Positions 7,991 to 15,905 of a stretch of 64,000 nt of DNA are shown here, piece after piece; position 1 is the first letter of the stretch, and every line of letters begins with the position of its first letter. The DNA comes from CAIYTF01 sp963664845 (GTDB lineage Bacteria; Bacteroidota; Ignavibacteria; Ignavibacteriales; Ignavibacteriaceae): contig OY761615.1 of the NCBI GenBank assembly GCA_963664845.1, forward strand, positions 868,001-932,000. Direction: 5' to 3'. Position numbers and translations under genes: made by a program. Below the pieces are notes generated by a model. That model was not told where the DNA came from. It ran no database searches and was given only the letters and a program-made list of their open reading frames with translations.

Positions 7991-9072
7991 AATTGGGGTC
8001 CTTTTAATTATATAAAGCAATGGAAATTGTGAATTGTTCAACCAGATCTCGGCTGTTTGGCAAATGCAGAAGCATTGGGGCACCGTCCTAAGAACTAATT
8101 CCATTTTGACAGGTTAAATTGAATATTGATTCAAAAATAGGGAAATAATGTTTTGCATGCAAAGAACGAGGCGATTTAACATACAAATGTTCAGAGCGGC
8201 AGTTACCGGTCATTGGTACCATGGTGCAAATGAAATTTGAGTGGCAAATTAAAAACCGGTGATGGGGGATTATTCGATTTATTTTCCCAGGTTGCATTGG
8301 TTCGCCCGCCTTCGGGGACGTAAGATTTGAGTGATCCATTCTCCGCGGGGTTCCCCCGCGGTTATTCAAATTGTGCCCTTGTCAGGGCACCTTTTTAGTT
8401 ATACCAACCCTAAGTGAAATAATGAAAAACAAAGGAGTTGAAAGATTAGGAATATTAGTTAAATAATCCAGTCTGGTTAACTATTTCCATCATAAGCTAT
8501 ATTGCCTTGCCACCTAATTTTCAGATGAACCGGTACCATAAAGATCCGCATCCGGTAAATTCAGAATGGATATTTGCATACTCAGAAGCATGATGGTCTG
8601 AATATTCGGGAAGATGTTTGATTATTTTCTGTACCAAAGGGACGCATGTTTACAGCCACACCCCAAATAAACAGCCACCAATCACAGCATGATCGCACAA
8701 TGAACAACATGACAACGTATCCAACCGCAGATATATATCCTTTACCTTGATTGCATGGCAACACAAATTGGCGTGTGCAAATAATCTGCATCTACGCGAG
8801 GTGAAAAGCGGATTCTGGGATATCTCGCGTGCGAGAGTTCCGCATGGCGGGATTGCAGACCTTCCAAAACCCTTGCGCAATAATCAGTTGCTGAGTACTT
8901 CTGTTGTAATTTCTGAAAGTTCTGTAGTTTTTATTAATCGTTTTATACTACAGTTCTTATACCTTTAAAGGATCAAAGTTAAAAACGTGCCAATATTGAG
9001 CCGCGTATTTGTATGACAATAATTTTCATAAAGAAGGACAACTATTTATTTTGTTATCATCAATAACAAATA
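7991..9072. other. Gene-poor region, 1.1 kb
   Basis: No reading frame here is convincing on either strand. Short frames such as those at 8088-8369 and 8650-8880 run across hairpin repeats and have no family features. It holds a three-stem repeat (8299-8391, separate entry), and a stretch around 8876-8920 resembles 7003-7047. It is probably decayed sequence. Confidence 0.5.
8299..8391. repeat. Three-stem intergenic repeat, copy 1 (A family)
   Basis: Order of parts: CGCCTTCGGGGACG, then a perfect hairpin CCGCGGGG-TTC-CCCCGCGG (8343-8361), GTTATTCAA, then GTGCCCT-TGTC-AGGGCAC (8373-8390) followed by CTTTTT. The same order of parts recurs at 54739-54830. The last stem with its T run could end transcription on the plus strand. 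Confidence 0.75.
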
Positions 9073-9303
9073 TCAGTGAACAACCCCTATCATTTGCAAA
9101 AATCCAAAAAGAGCAATTGCAGCAAAAAATATCGCCACGAATAAATCCTTAAATTTCGTATATCGAGAAACATTTTCCCTACTAAAATCTATTTGCAAAT
9201 AATGTAAAGCCATCAGAAAACCAATGCTACCAATAAAAAAGGCAGGGTCAATCCCCCATCTTTTTAATAGATAAAAAAACCTAATCATTATATCACGAAA
9301 CAC
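9073..9303 (-). CDS. Small orphan membrane protein (2 TM)
   Basis: A 76-residue protein with two hydrophobic segments, about residues 20-37 (PAFFIGSIGFLMALHYL) and 53-74 (LFVAIFFAAIALFGFLQMIG), separated by a charged loop. It lies 24 bp downstream of another membrane protein gene on the same strand; both are AT-rich compared with neighbours. No family recognised. The pair looks like a two-gene unit inside the decayed region next to the tRNA genes. Confidence 0.5.
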   Translation of the reverse strand: MFRDIMIRFFYLLKRWGIDPAFFIGSIGFLMALHYLQIDFSRENVSRYTKFKDLFVAIFFAAIALFGFLQMIGVVH

Positions 9304-9327
9304 AGCTTAACTCACTCCATTATAAGA

Positions 9328-9762
9328 CTAAGGCCTGGCGAAAATATCAACAAAGACAAGAAAAAAAGGTAAAACGGCAAATAGACCAACAATAAACGCG
9401 TAAAAATGTTTATCCTCTTTACGTTCCTTTGAATATTTTTTAATAATGGCAAGACACCTGTCTTTGGAGATAAAGCGTCTGCAATTAAAGACAAGAACCA
9501 AACTAAATAGTACAATAGTTAGATAAAGGAAAAAGCGGGAACTATCGCGATAGTTATTATCAATTAACCGTAGAATGAAATAACCATCAAGATAAAAATT
9601 TAGTACGAATATTCCAGTTAGTATACTCGTAGCCATCATATCTGGCGTATAGCCACCCCAGCTTACCAAGATTCTTTCCTCCAATTTATAGAGTACATAA
9701 AAAGCGAAATCATAATTGTAGCCAATTATGGATGTCTTAGTTTCGTTTGCGTGCACATTCAT
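9328..9762 (-). CDS. Orphan membrane protein (3 TM)
   Basis: A 144-residue protein with three hydrophobic helices (roughly residues 45-62, 77-93 and 120-141). A very basic segment near residues 95-117 (KDRCLAIIKKYSKERKEDKH) is probably cytoplasmic. This layout, helices plus a KKYSKE-type loop, is common in unnamed small Bacteroidota membrane proteins. The base composition is more AT-rich than the core genes. No functional family recognised. Likely co-transcribed with the 76-residue protein just downstream. Confidence 0.55.
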   Translation of the reverse strand: MNVHANETKTSIIGYNYDFAFYVLYKLEERILVSWGGYTPDMMATSILTGIFVLNFYLDGYFILRLIDNNYRDSSRFFLYLTIVLFSLVLVFNCRRFISKDRCLAIIKKYSKERKEDKHFYAFIVGLFAVLPFFLVFVDIFARP

Positions 9763-10073
9763 TCTAAAAATAATTACTAAAAGAGGTTATAGACTTCAAA
9801 GGGTAGCTCTGTATTTATAAGTTGAAAATTTCACAGCTACATTCATGAACGCTTTGATCAAATTCTGGTGGGAGAATCCCCATCCTGCAGATATTCTACA
9901 CCATGCCTGCCCGCAATTCCACTGAACAACCAAAGCAAAAATAGCGAAATTTTTGTTGCCCACCCAGCTCAGACGGGGAAAAAAAACCGCCAGGTTTTTA
10001 CGGCAACGGCTCTTGAAAAAATAAACACCAGAGCGACGAATCCCCCTGGTTGACGATATTCACTTACGTCGTC
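9763..10073. other. Intergenic region, 311 bp
   Basis: No supported gene. Composition changes from AT-rich to more GC-rich near 9860. The short plus-strand frame at 9868-10053 is Pro/Thr/Asn-rich and has no family features. Nothing else recognised. Confidence 0.4.
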
Positions 10074-10400
10074 TTACCACTGAACAGTGCTGAAGGTTTT
10101 CAGCACAACGCCACGTAATTTGGCTTTGCGTTGTGCCATCATCAGTCGCGTGGTCAACAATGATTTTTGCTTCATTAGTTGAATGCGTTTGCTGGTTTGA
10201 AGACGAACACTGCTTTTGTGCAGATTTTTGAGGAGGGAATCCACTTCTTTAATCTTATTGCCGAAAAACAGTGCTTTACCTTCCCACTGTAACATCTTGT
10301 TCTTCGTGTTTTTAATAAGGGAAAAAGATGGTCTGCGGGAAGAACGAACGAAACTTGCTTTACTTGCCCTTGTAACCTCTAAGGTTTTGTGGAGAAACAT
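10074..10400 (-). CDS. Possible small basic protein, doubtful
   Basis: A 108-codon frame giving a very basic, Ser/Lys/Arg-rich protein. The middle is mostly helical with regular Leu spacing (NKIKEVDSLLKNLHKSSVRL). There is no signal peptide, known domain or clear ribosome site before the ATG. It could be a real nucleic-acid-binding orphan or a chance frame in a decayed region. Kept at low confidence because no better gene occupies this stretch. Confidence 0.3.
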   Translation of the reverse strand: MFLHKTLEVTRASKASFVRSSRRPSFSLIKNTKNKMLQWEGKALFFGNKIKEVDSLLKNLHKSSVRLQTSKRIQLMKQKSLLTTRLMMAQRKAKLRGVVLKTFSTVQW

Positions 10401-10480
10401 TAATTAGAGGTATTACGCAAGATTGGCGGGAGCGTTATCATCACTGGTACCCGTGATAGTTAGCCAGCCCTACAGCTCTG

Positions 10481-10801
10481 CTATGCTGCAACTTCAATGC
10501 CTTCTTCTTTCACTACTGCGATAATAGGTGAAGATTCATCGGTTAAAAATCGCTGTTCTCCAACAGGGTAAGGTTCAATCTTGTTTTCACAACGGAACGA
10601 CCCCTCCCAGAGTATCCCCAAATATTTATTTATATCCCTGTCAAAAAGAGGTGAAACAAGTAATAAATCAATATCACTATCATCTGTCGCTGTTCCATGC
10701 ACCTGACTGCCGTAAATATAAGCGTGGGATATATTCAAACCTTGTGATGCAATTCCCTGCAGATATTGCTTTACAACATTTAAAATTTCTGGAGTTACCA
10801 T
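10481..10801 (-). CDS. Minimal nucleotidyltransferase (MNT), antitoxin of a HEPN-MNT pair
   Basis: A 106-residue protein with the nucleotidyltransferase motif GSx10DxD, seen as GSQVHGTATDDSDID at about residues 31-45, followed by LLLVSP. A later acidic residue is available for the third metal ligand. In HEPN-MNT modules the MNT protein neutralises the HEPN ribonuclease, in studied cases by adding AMP to it. The frame directly upstream is a HEPN gene whose stop overlaps this ATG, but it is broken, so this is an orphan antitoxin-like gene that still looks intact. Confidence 0.88.
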   Translation of the reverse strand: MVTPEILNVVKQYLQGIASQGLNISHAYIYGSQVHGTATDDSDIDLLLVSPLFDRDINKYLGILWEGSFRCENKIEPYPVGEQRFLTDESSPIIAVVKEEGIEVAA

Positions 10802-11165
10802 TCTAACAAATCCTTTGTTGAGAGTGAATAACTGTTCACCTCAGATTTGAGAGGTGGTTGCGGCTGATGCTCCGGATATCGGCCTTCAAGTTGATACCGC
10901 ATCAAAATTTTTAAGAATGATATTGAGAATCTGAGAGCACGAAATCGCACTTTGACAATAAATAATAAAGATCATGTGTCTTCGGAGCAAGTTTATGTGT
11001 ACACCTTATGAAGTGTGCTTTCAATATTTTTTCGATGGCAAGATGGCAGAAAAATAAACCAAATAGCATTTTGCCTTAATCAATCAAAATATCAGCCGTT
11101 TCCATGGCCTCTTTCGCACCACTTTTCCAATGGTCAATTTGTTTATTGATGTTGAAACCTGGCAT
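10795..11165 (-). pseudogene. HEPN-domain toxin gene, inactivated by a stop and a frameshift
   Basis: Reading the minus strand from the ATG at 11165 gives a HEPN start (NKQIDHWKSGAKEAMETADI). Codon 30 is TAA at 11076-11078. The same frame then continues with GLFFCHLAIEKILKAHF and LAPKTHDLYYLLSKC, the HEPN core. Near 10923 one base appears lost (CAATA where CAAATA would keep the frame). The next frame gives FLKILMRYQLEGRYPEHQP and ends LLEW-stop, overlapping the MNT ATG at 10801. The restored product is about 123 residues, normal for the family. The order HEPN then MNT and the overlap are those of a toxin-antitoxin operon. Confidence 0.85.
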
Positions 11166-11366
11166 ATTTATAACAATTGTATCAATTTTTCGAGAATCAT
11201 TTTTACTCCATGAATCAGGTCAAGTCTTCGCTTAATATTAAAGAATTAATTATTAAAATGATAGAAAAAATTCTGAAAAAAATTGCAAGGATTTGGAAAA
11301 AACAGAAATATAATACTGGCTTATAGAACAGAATAGTTGCAAAAACGTTATTTTTTGCGACTTTCA

Positions 11367-11682
11367 CAGGCGACGATCGGATGCTCGAAGATCCCGCTCC
11401 GCGGGGGTCCCGCTCGGAGCGGGATTGCTTACCGTCCCCCACTAAACGGGAAAAGCTCAAACATGTTACTGCTTGAGCTTTTTTTGAGGCGACGATCGGA
11501 TTACGTCCCGCTCAAAGCGGGATTGCTTACCGTCCCCCACTAAACGCGAAAAGCTCAAACATGTTACTGCTTGAGCTTTTTTTGAGGCGACGATCGGATT
11601 ACGTCCCGCTCGAAGCGGGATTGCTTACCGTCCCCCACTAAACGCGAAAAGCTCAAACATGTTACTGCTTGAGCTTTTTTTG
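11367..11682 (-). repeat. Tandem repeats carrying copies of the tRNA-Cys 3' end
   Basis: Three head-to-tail units at 11367-11486 (120 bp), 11487-11584 (98 bp) and 11585-11682 (98 bp) abut the 3' end of tRNA-Cys. On the minus strand each ends with the last ~16 nt of that tRNA (AATCCGATCGTCGCCT). Each also has a hairpin GTCCCGCT..AGCGGGA, a GTTTAGTGGGGGACGG segment and an AAAAGCTCAA..TTGAGCTTTT stem. The first unit carries 22 extra bp rich in CCCGC. No unit has the rest of the tRNA. Confidence 0.85.
11647..11678 (-). terminator. Hairpin downstream of tRNA-Cys
   Basis: Perfect 10-bp stem AAAAGCTCAA / TTGAGCTTTT with a 12-nt loop, 5 bp past the tRNA-Cys 3' end. The U-tract is only four residues, so termination may be partial. 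The same hairpin is repeated in each tandem unit. Confidence 0.6.
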
Positions 11683-11756
<74 letters not shown>

Positions 11757-11773
11757 AAAATAGTATAAAAAAG

Positions 11774-11795
11774 AAAATCCACTTGCGTGGATTTT
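11774..11795 (-). terminator. Intrinsic terminator after tRNA-Gly
   Basis: Perfect stem AAAATCCAC / GTGGATTTT with a 4-nt loop. On the minus strand it is followed by CTTTTTTA. It ends the tRNA-Gly transcript. Confidence 0.8.
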
Positions 11796-11802
11796 TGGAA
11801 AG

Positions 11803-11875
11803 AGCGGGAGACGGGACTTGAACCCGCGACTTCGACCTTGGCAAGGTCGCGCTCTACCAACTGAGCTACTCCCGC
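11803..11875 (-). tRNA. tRNA-Gly (GCC)
   Basis: 73-nt cloverleaf on the minus strand. The acceptor pairs GCGGGAG with CTCCCGC, the D arm is GCTCAGTTGGTAGAGC, the anticodon stem-loop CGACCTTGCCAAGGTCG has anticodon GCC, and the T arm is GCGGGTTCAAGTCCCGT. CCA is not encoded. Confidence 0.95.
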
Positions 11876-11959
11876 ATTCTGTGTTTCAAGTTTTCAATTT
11901 AGAGAACAAATTTACTGATTATGTACTTTTAATGCAAGAAATTTTTATAGTTTTGGGAG

Positions 11960-12760
11960 TTATTTCTCCCGGATTTCCTGAACTTTTTTCATAAACTGGT
12001 TCACCCGGATGGCTTCCACCGGGTTTTCCCACTTCCCACCCTCTTTGAAGTAGGAGCCAATAATAAGCGCGTCACAGAAGCGCATGTATTCGTCCACGTT
12101 TTCCATAGTGATCCCTGAGCCGGCCAATACCGGAATATTAACTTCTTTTTTTACGCTCTTAATTTCCTCAAGAGAAGGTTTCTTTCCGGTGCTTGAACCC
12201 GTAATTATTACCCCGTCACTGAGGAAATATTCTGCTGCATGGGCGGTATCCACAATATCAATATCAGCTGTAATGGCGTGTGAACTGTGCTTTTTCTTAA
12301 TATCGGTAAACACCAATATCTTTTCCGCGCCAATTTGCCTGCGGTATCTGAGCAGTTCACCTGCATCAGAATCAAACATTCCCTCATCGGCCACATGCGC
12401 AAAAACAAAACCTTCCGCCCTTATAAAATCAGCCCCGGCGGCAAGCGCAGCCGCCATTGCTGCTTTATTTGCACCGGCAAGTATTTGTATTCCCGTAGGC
12501 AATCCGCTGGCTTTTTTAACCTCATAAAGCACTATGCTCATCAACGTGATCACTTCAGGGCCAACGTTCCGGTTAAGGTAAGGGATGTCGTGCATATTTT
12601 CGATCATGAGAACATCAATGCCATTATCCCGATATAGCACAGCTTCATCCACGGCTTTTTTGATTATCGAATTCACATCGCCGGTATATTTGGGAGTTCC
12701 GGGCAATGCGTGAACATGGATCATTCCAATGATGGGTTTAAAGAGATTACAAACTTTCAT
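11960..12760 (-). CDS. BtpA/SgcQ-family TIM-barrel protein
   Basis: A 266-residue protein starting at the ATG at 12760 (MKVCNLFKPIIGMIHV); upstream in-frame ATGs at 12787 and 12811 would give an unlikely extension. It matches the BtpA family along its length: IGMIHVHALPGTP, DVLMIENMHDIPY, GIQILAGANKAAMAAA, ADFIRAEGFVFAHVADEG and VLAGSGITMENV. The fold is a phosphate-binding TIM barrel. In cyanobacteria BtpA is needed for photosystem I stability. In non-photosynthetic bacteria the role is unknown, with some members in nucleoside or sugar catabolic clusters. No such cluster is visible here. Confidence 0.88.
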   Translation of the reverse strand: MKVCNLFKPIIGMIHVHALPGTPKYTGDVNSIIKKAVDEAVLYRDNGIDVLMIENMHDIPYLNRNVGPEVITLMSIVLYEVKKASGLPTGIQILAGANKAAMAAALAAGADFIRAEGFVFAHVADEGMFDSDAGELLRYRRQIGAEKILVFTDIKKKHSSHAITADIDIVDTAHAAEYFLSDGVIITGSSTGKKPSLEEIKSVKKEVNIPVLAGSGITMENVDEYMRFCDALIIGSYFKEGGKWENPVEAIRVNQFMKKVQEIREK

Positions 12761-13057
12761 TTCTGAGCCTATTATTACTATTTCCATAAAAACACGAGCG
12801 TAATATACCAAGGGAATTCAGTTTATAAAATAGTCAGGAACTAACAAAAATAGCCCGTCACCTTCTCGTTTTAATGCTTTTTGCCATATTTAAGAAGACT
12901 CTTTACTAATTATAAAAATTAGTTGCTTCCATTCATAATTGCCGCCCTAAATGTCCCGCTTTTCCAAACATCTTCACTAGCCCTCTGCCATTAATCAGGC
13001 ATATTTTTTGATGATTCATATTTGGCAATTTTTGTAGATTATTAATTAGGAGTAGTT

Positions 13058-13825
13058 GTGAAGTGTTGTCATTTGCTTATCGTAGCAGTTTTGTCGTTTT
13101 TATTGCTTCCAGAAGTAATATTTGCGTATGGGACGGGAATTACGGGATGTACCAATAAAGTGTCATCATCATGCACCCGATGCCATGGTTCCGTAAATTC
13201 CGGAGTTTCAATGGTGATTTCCGGGCCAACCACTTTAAAACCGAGTCAAACCGGCGACTATATTGTTACCGTTACATATTCAAGCATAACCAAAGCCGGA
13301 ATTAACATTGCGTCTTCAAACGGTTCGCTTGCTGCAAATGACTCTAAGCTTAAACTCAGCAGTTCGGAATTAGTGCATTCAAGTACTAAATCAGGTAGCG
13401 GCTCAATCACCTGGACCTTCAAATACACCGCTCCGGCTACAACAGGCACGCAAACCCTTTACGCAACCGGCAGCGTAAGTAAGTCGTTGATTAACAGTGC
13501 ACCAAATTTTACTGTTAACGTGGCAAACACAACCGGAATTTCGGAATTCGCAAGCTTATTGCAAGAGTTCAAACTAGCCCAAAATTATCCCAACCCATTT
13601 AATCCGTCAACCAGGATTTCCTGGTCGCAAAAGACAGCGGGAAATGTTTCATTGAAACTGTATGATGTAACCGGTAAAGAAGTTGCAATTCTGATTAACG
13701 GAGATCAGGCAGCGGGAGATCACTCAATTGAGTTCGATGCCGGAAATCTCATGAGCGGCGTATATTTCTATACTATTCGATCCGGGTCTTTTTATGCGAC
13801 CAGAAAAATGCTTCTGGTTAAATAG
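13058..13825 (+). CDS. Secreted CxxCH protein with T9SS type A sorting domain
   Basis: A 255-residue exported protein with a GTG start, supported by AGGAG 8 bp upstream. Signal peptide: about residues 1-23. Next comes a CTRCH haem-type motif at residues 39-43, then a beta-sandwich of the choice-of-anchor V (Reeler-like) type, about residues 50-155. A T9SS type A sorting domain starts at NYPNPFNPSTRISW and ends GVYFYTIRS..KMLLVK. The sorting domain should be removed at the cell surface by PorU. A lone CxxCH may bind haem c or may be a remnant. It stands alone between BtpA and a repeat region. Confidence 0.85.
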   Translation: MKCCHLLIVAVLSFLLLPEVIFAYGTGITGCTNKVSSSCTRCHGSVNSGVSMVISGPTTLKPSQTGDYIVTVTYSSITKAGINIASSNGSLAANDSKLKLSSSELVHSSTKSGSGSITWTFKYTAPATTGTQTLYATGSVSKSLINSAPNFTVNVANTTGISEFASLLQEFKLAQNYPNPFNPSTRISWSQKTAGNVSLKLYDVTGKEVAILINGDQAAGDHSIEFDAGNLMSGVYFYTIRSGSFYATRKMLLVK

Positions 13826-13827
13826 GA

Positions 13828-13966
13828 CCACAGATTTACCAGATTAAGGATGATTTAGCTGATAAAAAAAATCCAGGCTACACAATATCTGTCAGAAAAA
13901 TGATGGCAGCTAATCCGAACCGCTGATTTACCAGATTTTGGATGATTTAGTTGACAGAAAAAATCG
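13828..13966. repeat. Two direct copies of a GATTTACCAGATT intergenic repeat
   Basis: The copies at 13828-13873 and 13918-13966 share GATTTACCAGATT followed by GGATGATTTAG, TGA and AAAAAATC with a few changes. The first copy starts 3 bp after the stop codon of the preceding gene. Confidence 0.7.
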
Positions 13967-14015
13967 CAGGTTCGAAAAGTGTCTGAGAAAAGGAAGATCC
14001 TTGTTCAGTGACAAG

Positions 14016-14039
14016 ATGACCGGAACATCCGGTCATTTT
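14016..14039 (+). terminator. Intrinsic terminator
   Basis: Stem ATGACCGGA / TCCGGTCAT with a 3-nt loop followed by TTTTGCGTTTT, about 190 bp after the secreted CxxCH gene. Also stable on the other strand. Confidence 0.7.
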
Positions 14040-14248
14040 GCGTTTTAAGGGTGAATATTAAAAAGAACTACCCATGTGTAAACCCTGTAAAGGTTTGGTT
14101 ATGCATGCATTTTCCGGACACCAACCTAGCCTATGTTCGACACCTGAACTGGATTGAGGGATTTTCGTTTTTACTATTGCTACCAATTTTCAGACCCTTT
14201 ACAAGTTTGATTATACATGCTTTTTCCCGGATTGCAACCTCGCATAAG

Positions 14249-14377
14249 TTCAGCCCCTAAACGGGGTTGGAGGATCATTGTCTTCAATCGATGCTACGAA
14301 TGTGCAAACCTTGACGGGTTTGGGTATAGCGCATTCGAAATGCGATTAACCTGGCTGTTACTGCTGCATTTCGAAAT
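14249..14377. repeat. C-family intergenic repeat, copy 1
   Basis: 129 bp with a series of stems: CCCC-TAAA-CGGGG, AAACCTTGACGGGTTT, then GCGCATTCGAAATGCG, and the block GCTGTTACTGCTGC. The copy at 58804-58933 has the same parts in the same order and looks roughly 80 percent identical by eye. Confidence 0.8.
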
Positions 14378-14597
14378 GAATAGGATTTCGTTGAGCTTAA
14401 TATTCGAGGGATGGGTCAAGAGTGCAGTATTTACCCCGGTTTTATAAGGATTTCAGGTAAACAGGAATTACACGCGACAGGAATTCCGGAACTGGAATAT
14501 TCATTTCCTACGTTGTATTATTTCCCGTATTTTACTATTGCGGTTTCAAGTTTTACTAATGAAGCCATTACTATAATAATACCCGAGTTTCTAAATC

Positions 14598-15065
14598 ATG
14601 AATATTGTGAATCTCATCCAGGCAATGTTAGCACCTGGCATAATGATATCGGCCTGCGGCCTGTTATTGCTGGGTATGAATAATAAATACTCACTTGTCG
14701 TAAACCGTATTCGCGTTTTAAATGAAGAAAAACGCAGATTTTTCGGCATAGCAAGCGACAAAATGCTGCACTATGAAGAAGAAATTCGGATAAAGAGTCT
14801 GGCCACACAACTGGATCTGCTGAGATTTCGTGCGAGATTAGTTAGAAATGCAGTTGTGTTCTATTGCCTTGCTGTCGGGCTTTTCGTCGTAACCTCACTT
14901 ATCATCGGACTTGCTTTCGCTTTTAAATTGGAATATCTTGAGACAACGGTAATTTTTTGTTTTTCTCTGGGTATGCTTCAAGTTCTGATAGGTGTGATTT
15001 TTGCAGGATATGAGGCTCTCAGAGGCTATCAGATTATCAACTATGAATTAAAAGTTGATGAATAA
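14598..15065 (+). CDS. DUF2721 family membrane protein
   Basis: A 155-residue inner-membrane protein. An N-terminal helix (AMLAPGIMISACGLLLLGM, residues 10-28) is followed by a charged helical segment (NRIRVLNEEKRRFF). Two more hydrophobic helices lie at about residues 86-106 and 117-137. This layout, with the RxRxL motif after the first helix, is that of DUF2721. Function unknown. Its stop codon overlaps the start of aat by 8 bp (ATGAATAA), so the two are translationally coupled. Confidence 0.85.
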   Translation: MNIVNLIQAMLAPGIMISACGLLLLGMNNKYSLVVNRIRVLNEEKRRFFGIASDKMLHYEEEIRIKSLATQLDLLRFRARLVRNAVVFYCLAVGLFVVTSLIIGLAFAFKLEYLETTVIFCFSLGMLQVLIGVIFAGYEALRGYQIINYELKVDE

Positions 15066-15669
15066 AAACAGAGTGTTTTACCCGGACTCCTTCCTGGAAC
15101 CGGACAATATGATTAAGCTTTACGCACTCGGTGCATTTCCGATGGCCGAGAACAAAACCAGCGATGTGGTGAATTGGTACCTTCCTGAAGTCCGCACTAT
15201 AATTCCTCTCGAACAATATCATATTCCCCGATCACTCCGCAAAGTGTTGCGGACGTTGAATTACGAAGTTACGTATGACAAACATACATTGGATGTTATA
15301 ATGTATTGCGCAGAACGTGAGGACACCTGGATATCCGGCAAACTGATCAACGCCTACAAAAAACTGATTGCCAAAGGACATCTGCATTCTGTTGAGGTCC
15401 TGCAAAACGGGGTGCTTATAGGAGGGCTCTATGGCATTGCTTATCGGGCAGCCTTCATGGGAGAATCGATGTTCTCACATGTAACGCAAGCATCAAAAAT
15501 TGCACTGGCACACCTGTTGTCACATCTCCGGGAGCGGGGTTACACCGTACTTGATGTTCAGTATCAGACGCAACATCTTGAGATGTTTGGTGCCATGCAG
15601 ATATCATTGGATGAGTTTAATCAAATGCTCAGAGAATCTTATAAACACATGGTCAGCTTCAAAGACTAG
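15058..15669 (+). CDS. aat: Leucyl/phenylalanyl-tRNA--protein transferase
   Basis: A 203-residue Aat starting at the ATG at 15058, which overlaps the preceding stop codon. Family signatures: LYALGAFPMAE, a WYLPEVRTIIPL stretch (typically W.SP..R.V), EDTWISGKLINAYKKL, HSVEVLQNGVLIGGLYGIA, GESMFSH..ASKIAL and YTVLDVQYQTQHLEMFGA. It transfers Leu or Phe from tRNA to N-terminal Lys/Arg of proteins, marking them for ClpAP in the N-degron pathway. It converges on the Trm112-like gene with a 4-bp overlap. Confidence 0.93.
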   Translation: MNKNRVFYPDSFLEPDNMIKLYALGAFPMAENKTSDVVNWYLPEVRTIIPLEQYHIPRSLRKVLRTLNYEVTYDKHTLDVIMYCAEREDTWISGKLINAYKKLIAKGHLHSVEVLQNGVLIGGLYGIAYRAAFMGESMFSHVTQASKIALAHLLSHLRERGYTVLDVQYQTQHLEMFGAMQISLDEFNQMLRESYKHMVSFKD

Positions 15670-15881
15670 GCAGAAGGTTGTCCTAATCGCTTCATTATTT
15701 CCTTCCAGGTTTCAACATCCAAAACTTCAGATTCCTCAATAAGCAAGATAGGAATGTCTTCCTCAATCCGGTACCTACGTCTGGTCTTTTCATCAGTTGA
15801 AACCAAAAAATCACCGTCAGGAAGCAAAGTGGCCTTTGATTCCGGGCAACAAATAATGTCAAGGAGTTCCTTGCTGATCAT
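15666..15881 (-). CDS. Trm112-family protein (UPF0434-like)
   Basis: A 71-residue protein beginning ISKELLDIICCPESKATL and continuing with RRRYRIEEDIPILLIEES, which is the Trm112/YcaR fold. Archaeal and eukaryotic Trm112 activate methyltransferases of RNA and proteins; bacterial members are poorly studied. Only one Cys pair is visible, so a full zinc site is unlikely. It ends in a 4-bp convergent overlap with aat. Confidence 0.85.
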   Translation of the reverse strand: MISKELLDIICCPESKATLLPDGDFLVSTDEKTRRRYRIEEDIPILLIEESEVLDVETWKEIMKRLGQPSA

Positions 15882-15905
15882 CGTATTATCTCTTCTTTCC
15901 GGTGA

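Larger units (their letters stand above)
13826..14597. other. Intergenic region, 772 bp, repeat-rich
   Basis: Contains the two GATTTACCAGATT repeats, a terminator (14016-14039) and one good copy of the C-family repeat (14249-14377). A more degraded copy seems to precede it at about 14083-14240 (AACCCTGTAAAGGTTTGG, CACCTGAACTGG). The short plus-strand frames here cross these repeats and are not genes. Confidence 0.6.

Noticed and set aside
7991..8104. N-terminal extension of the lipoprotein gene to the ATG at 8104
   Set aside because: It would bury the signal peptide; the ATG at 7990 has a ribosome site and a proper lipobox.
8088..8369. 93-codon minus-strand frame
   Set aside because: It runs across the three-stem repeat; composition and position suggest chance.
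8582..8968. Short frames on both strands around 8.6-9.0 kb
   Set aside because: They overlap each other in opposite phases, are rich in Cys/His/Arg typical of untranslated DNA, and have no domain.
6800..11360. Active mobile element or prophage in the gene-poor stretch
   Set aside because: No transposase, integrase or phage gene can be read; the island idea rests only on decay and the tRNA scar.
11367..11682. CRISPR-like array
   Set aside because: Units are 98-120 bp, directly adjacent, with no short repeat/unique spacer pattern and no cas genes.
14051..14683. Short plus-strand frames before the DUF2721 gene
   Set aside because: They translate the repeat elements; the DUF2721 frame at 14598 is the only real gene there.
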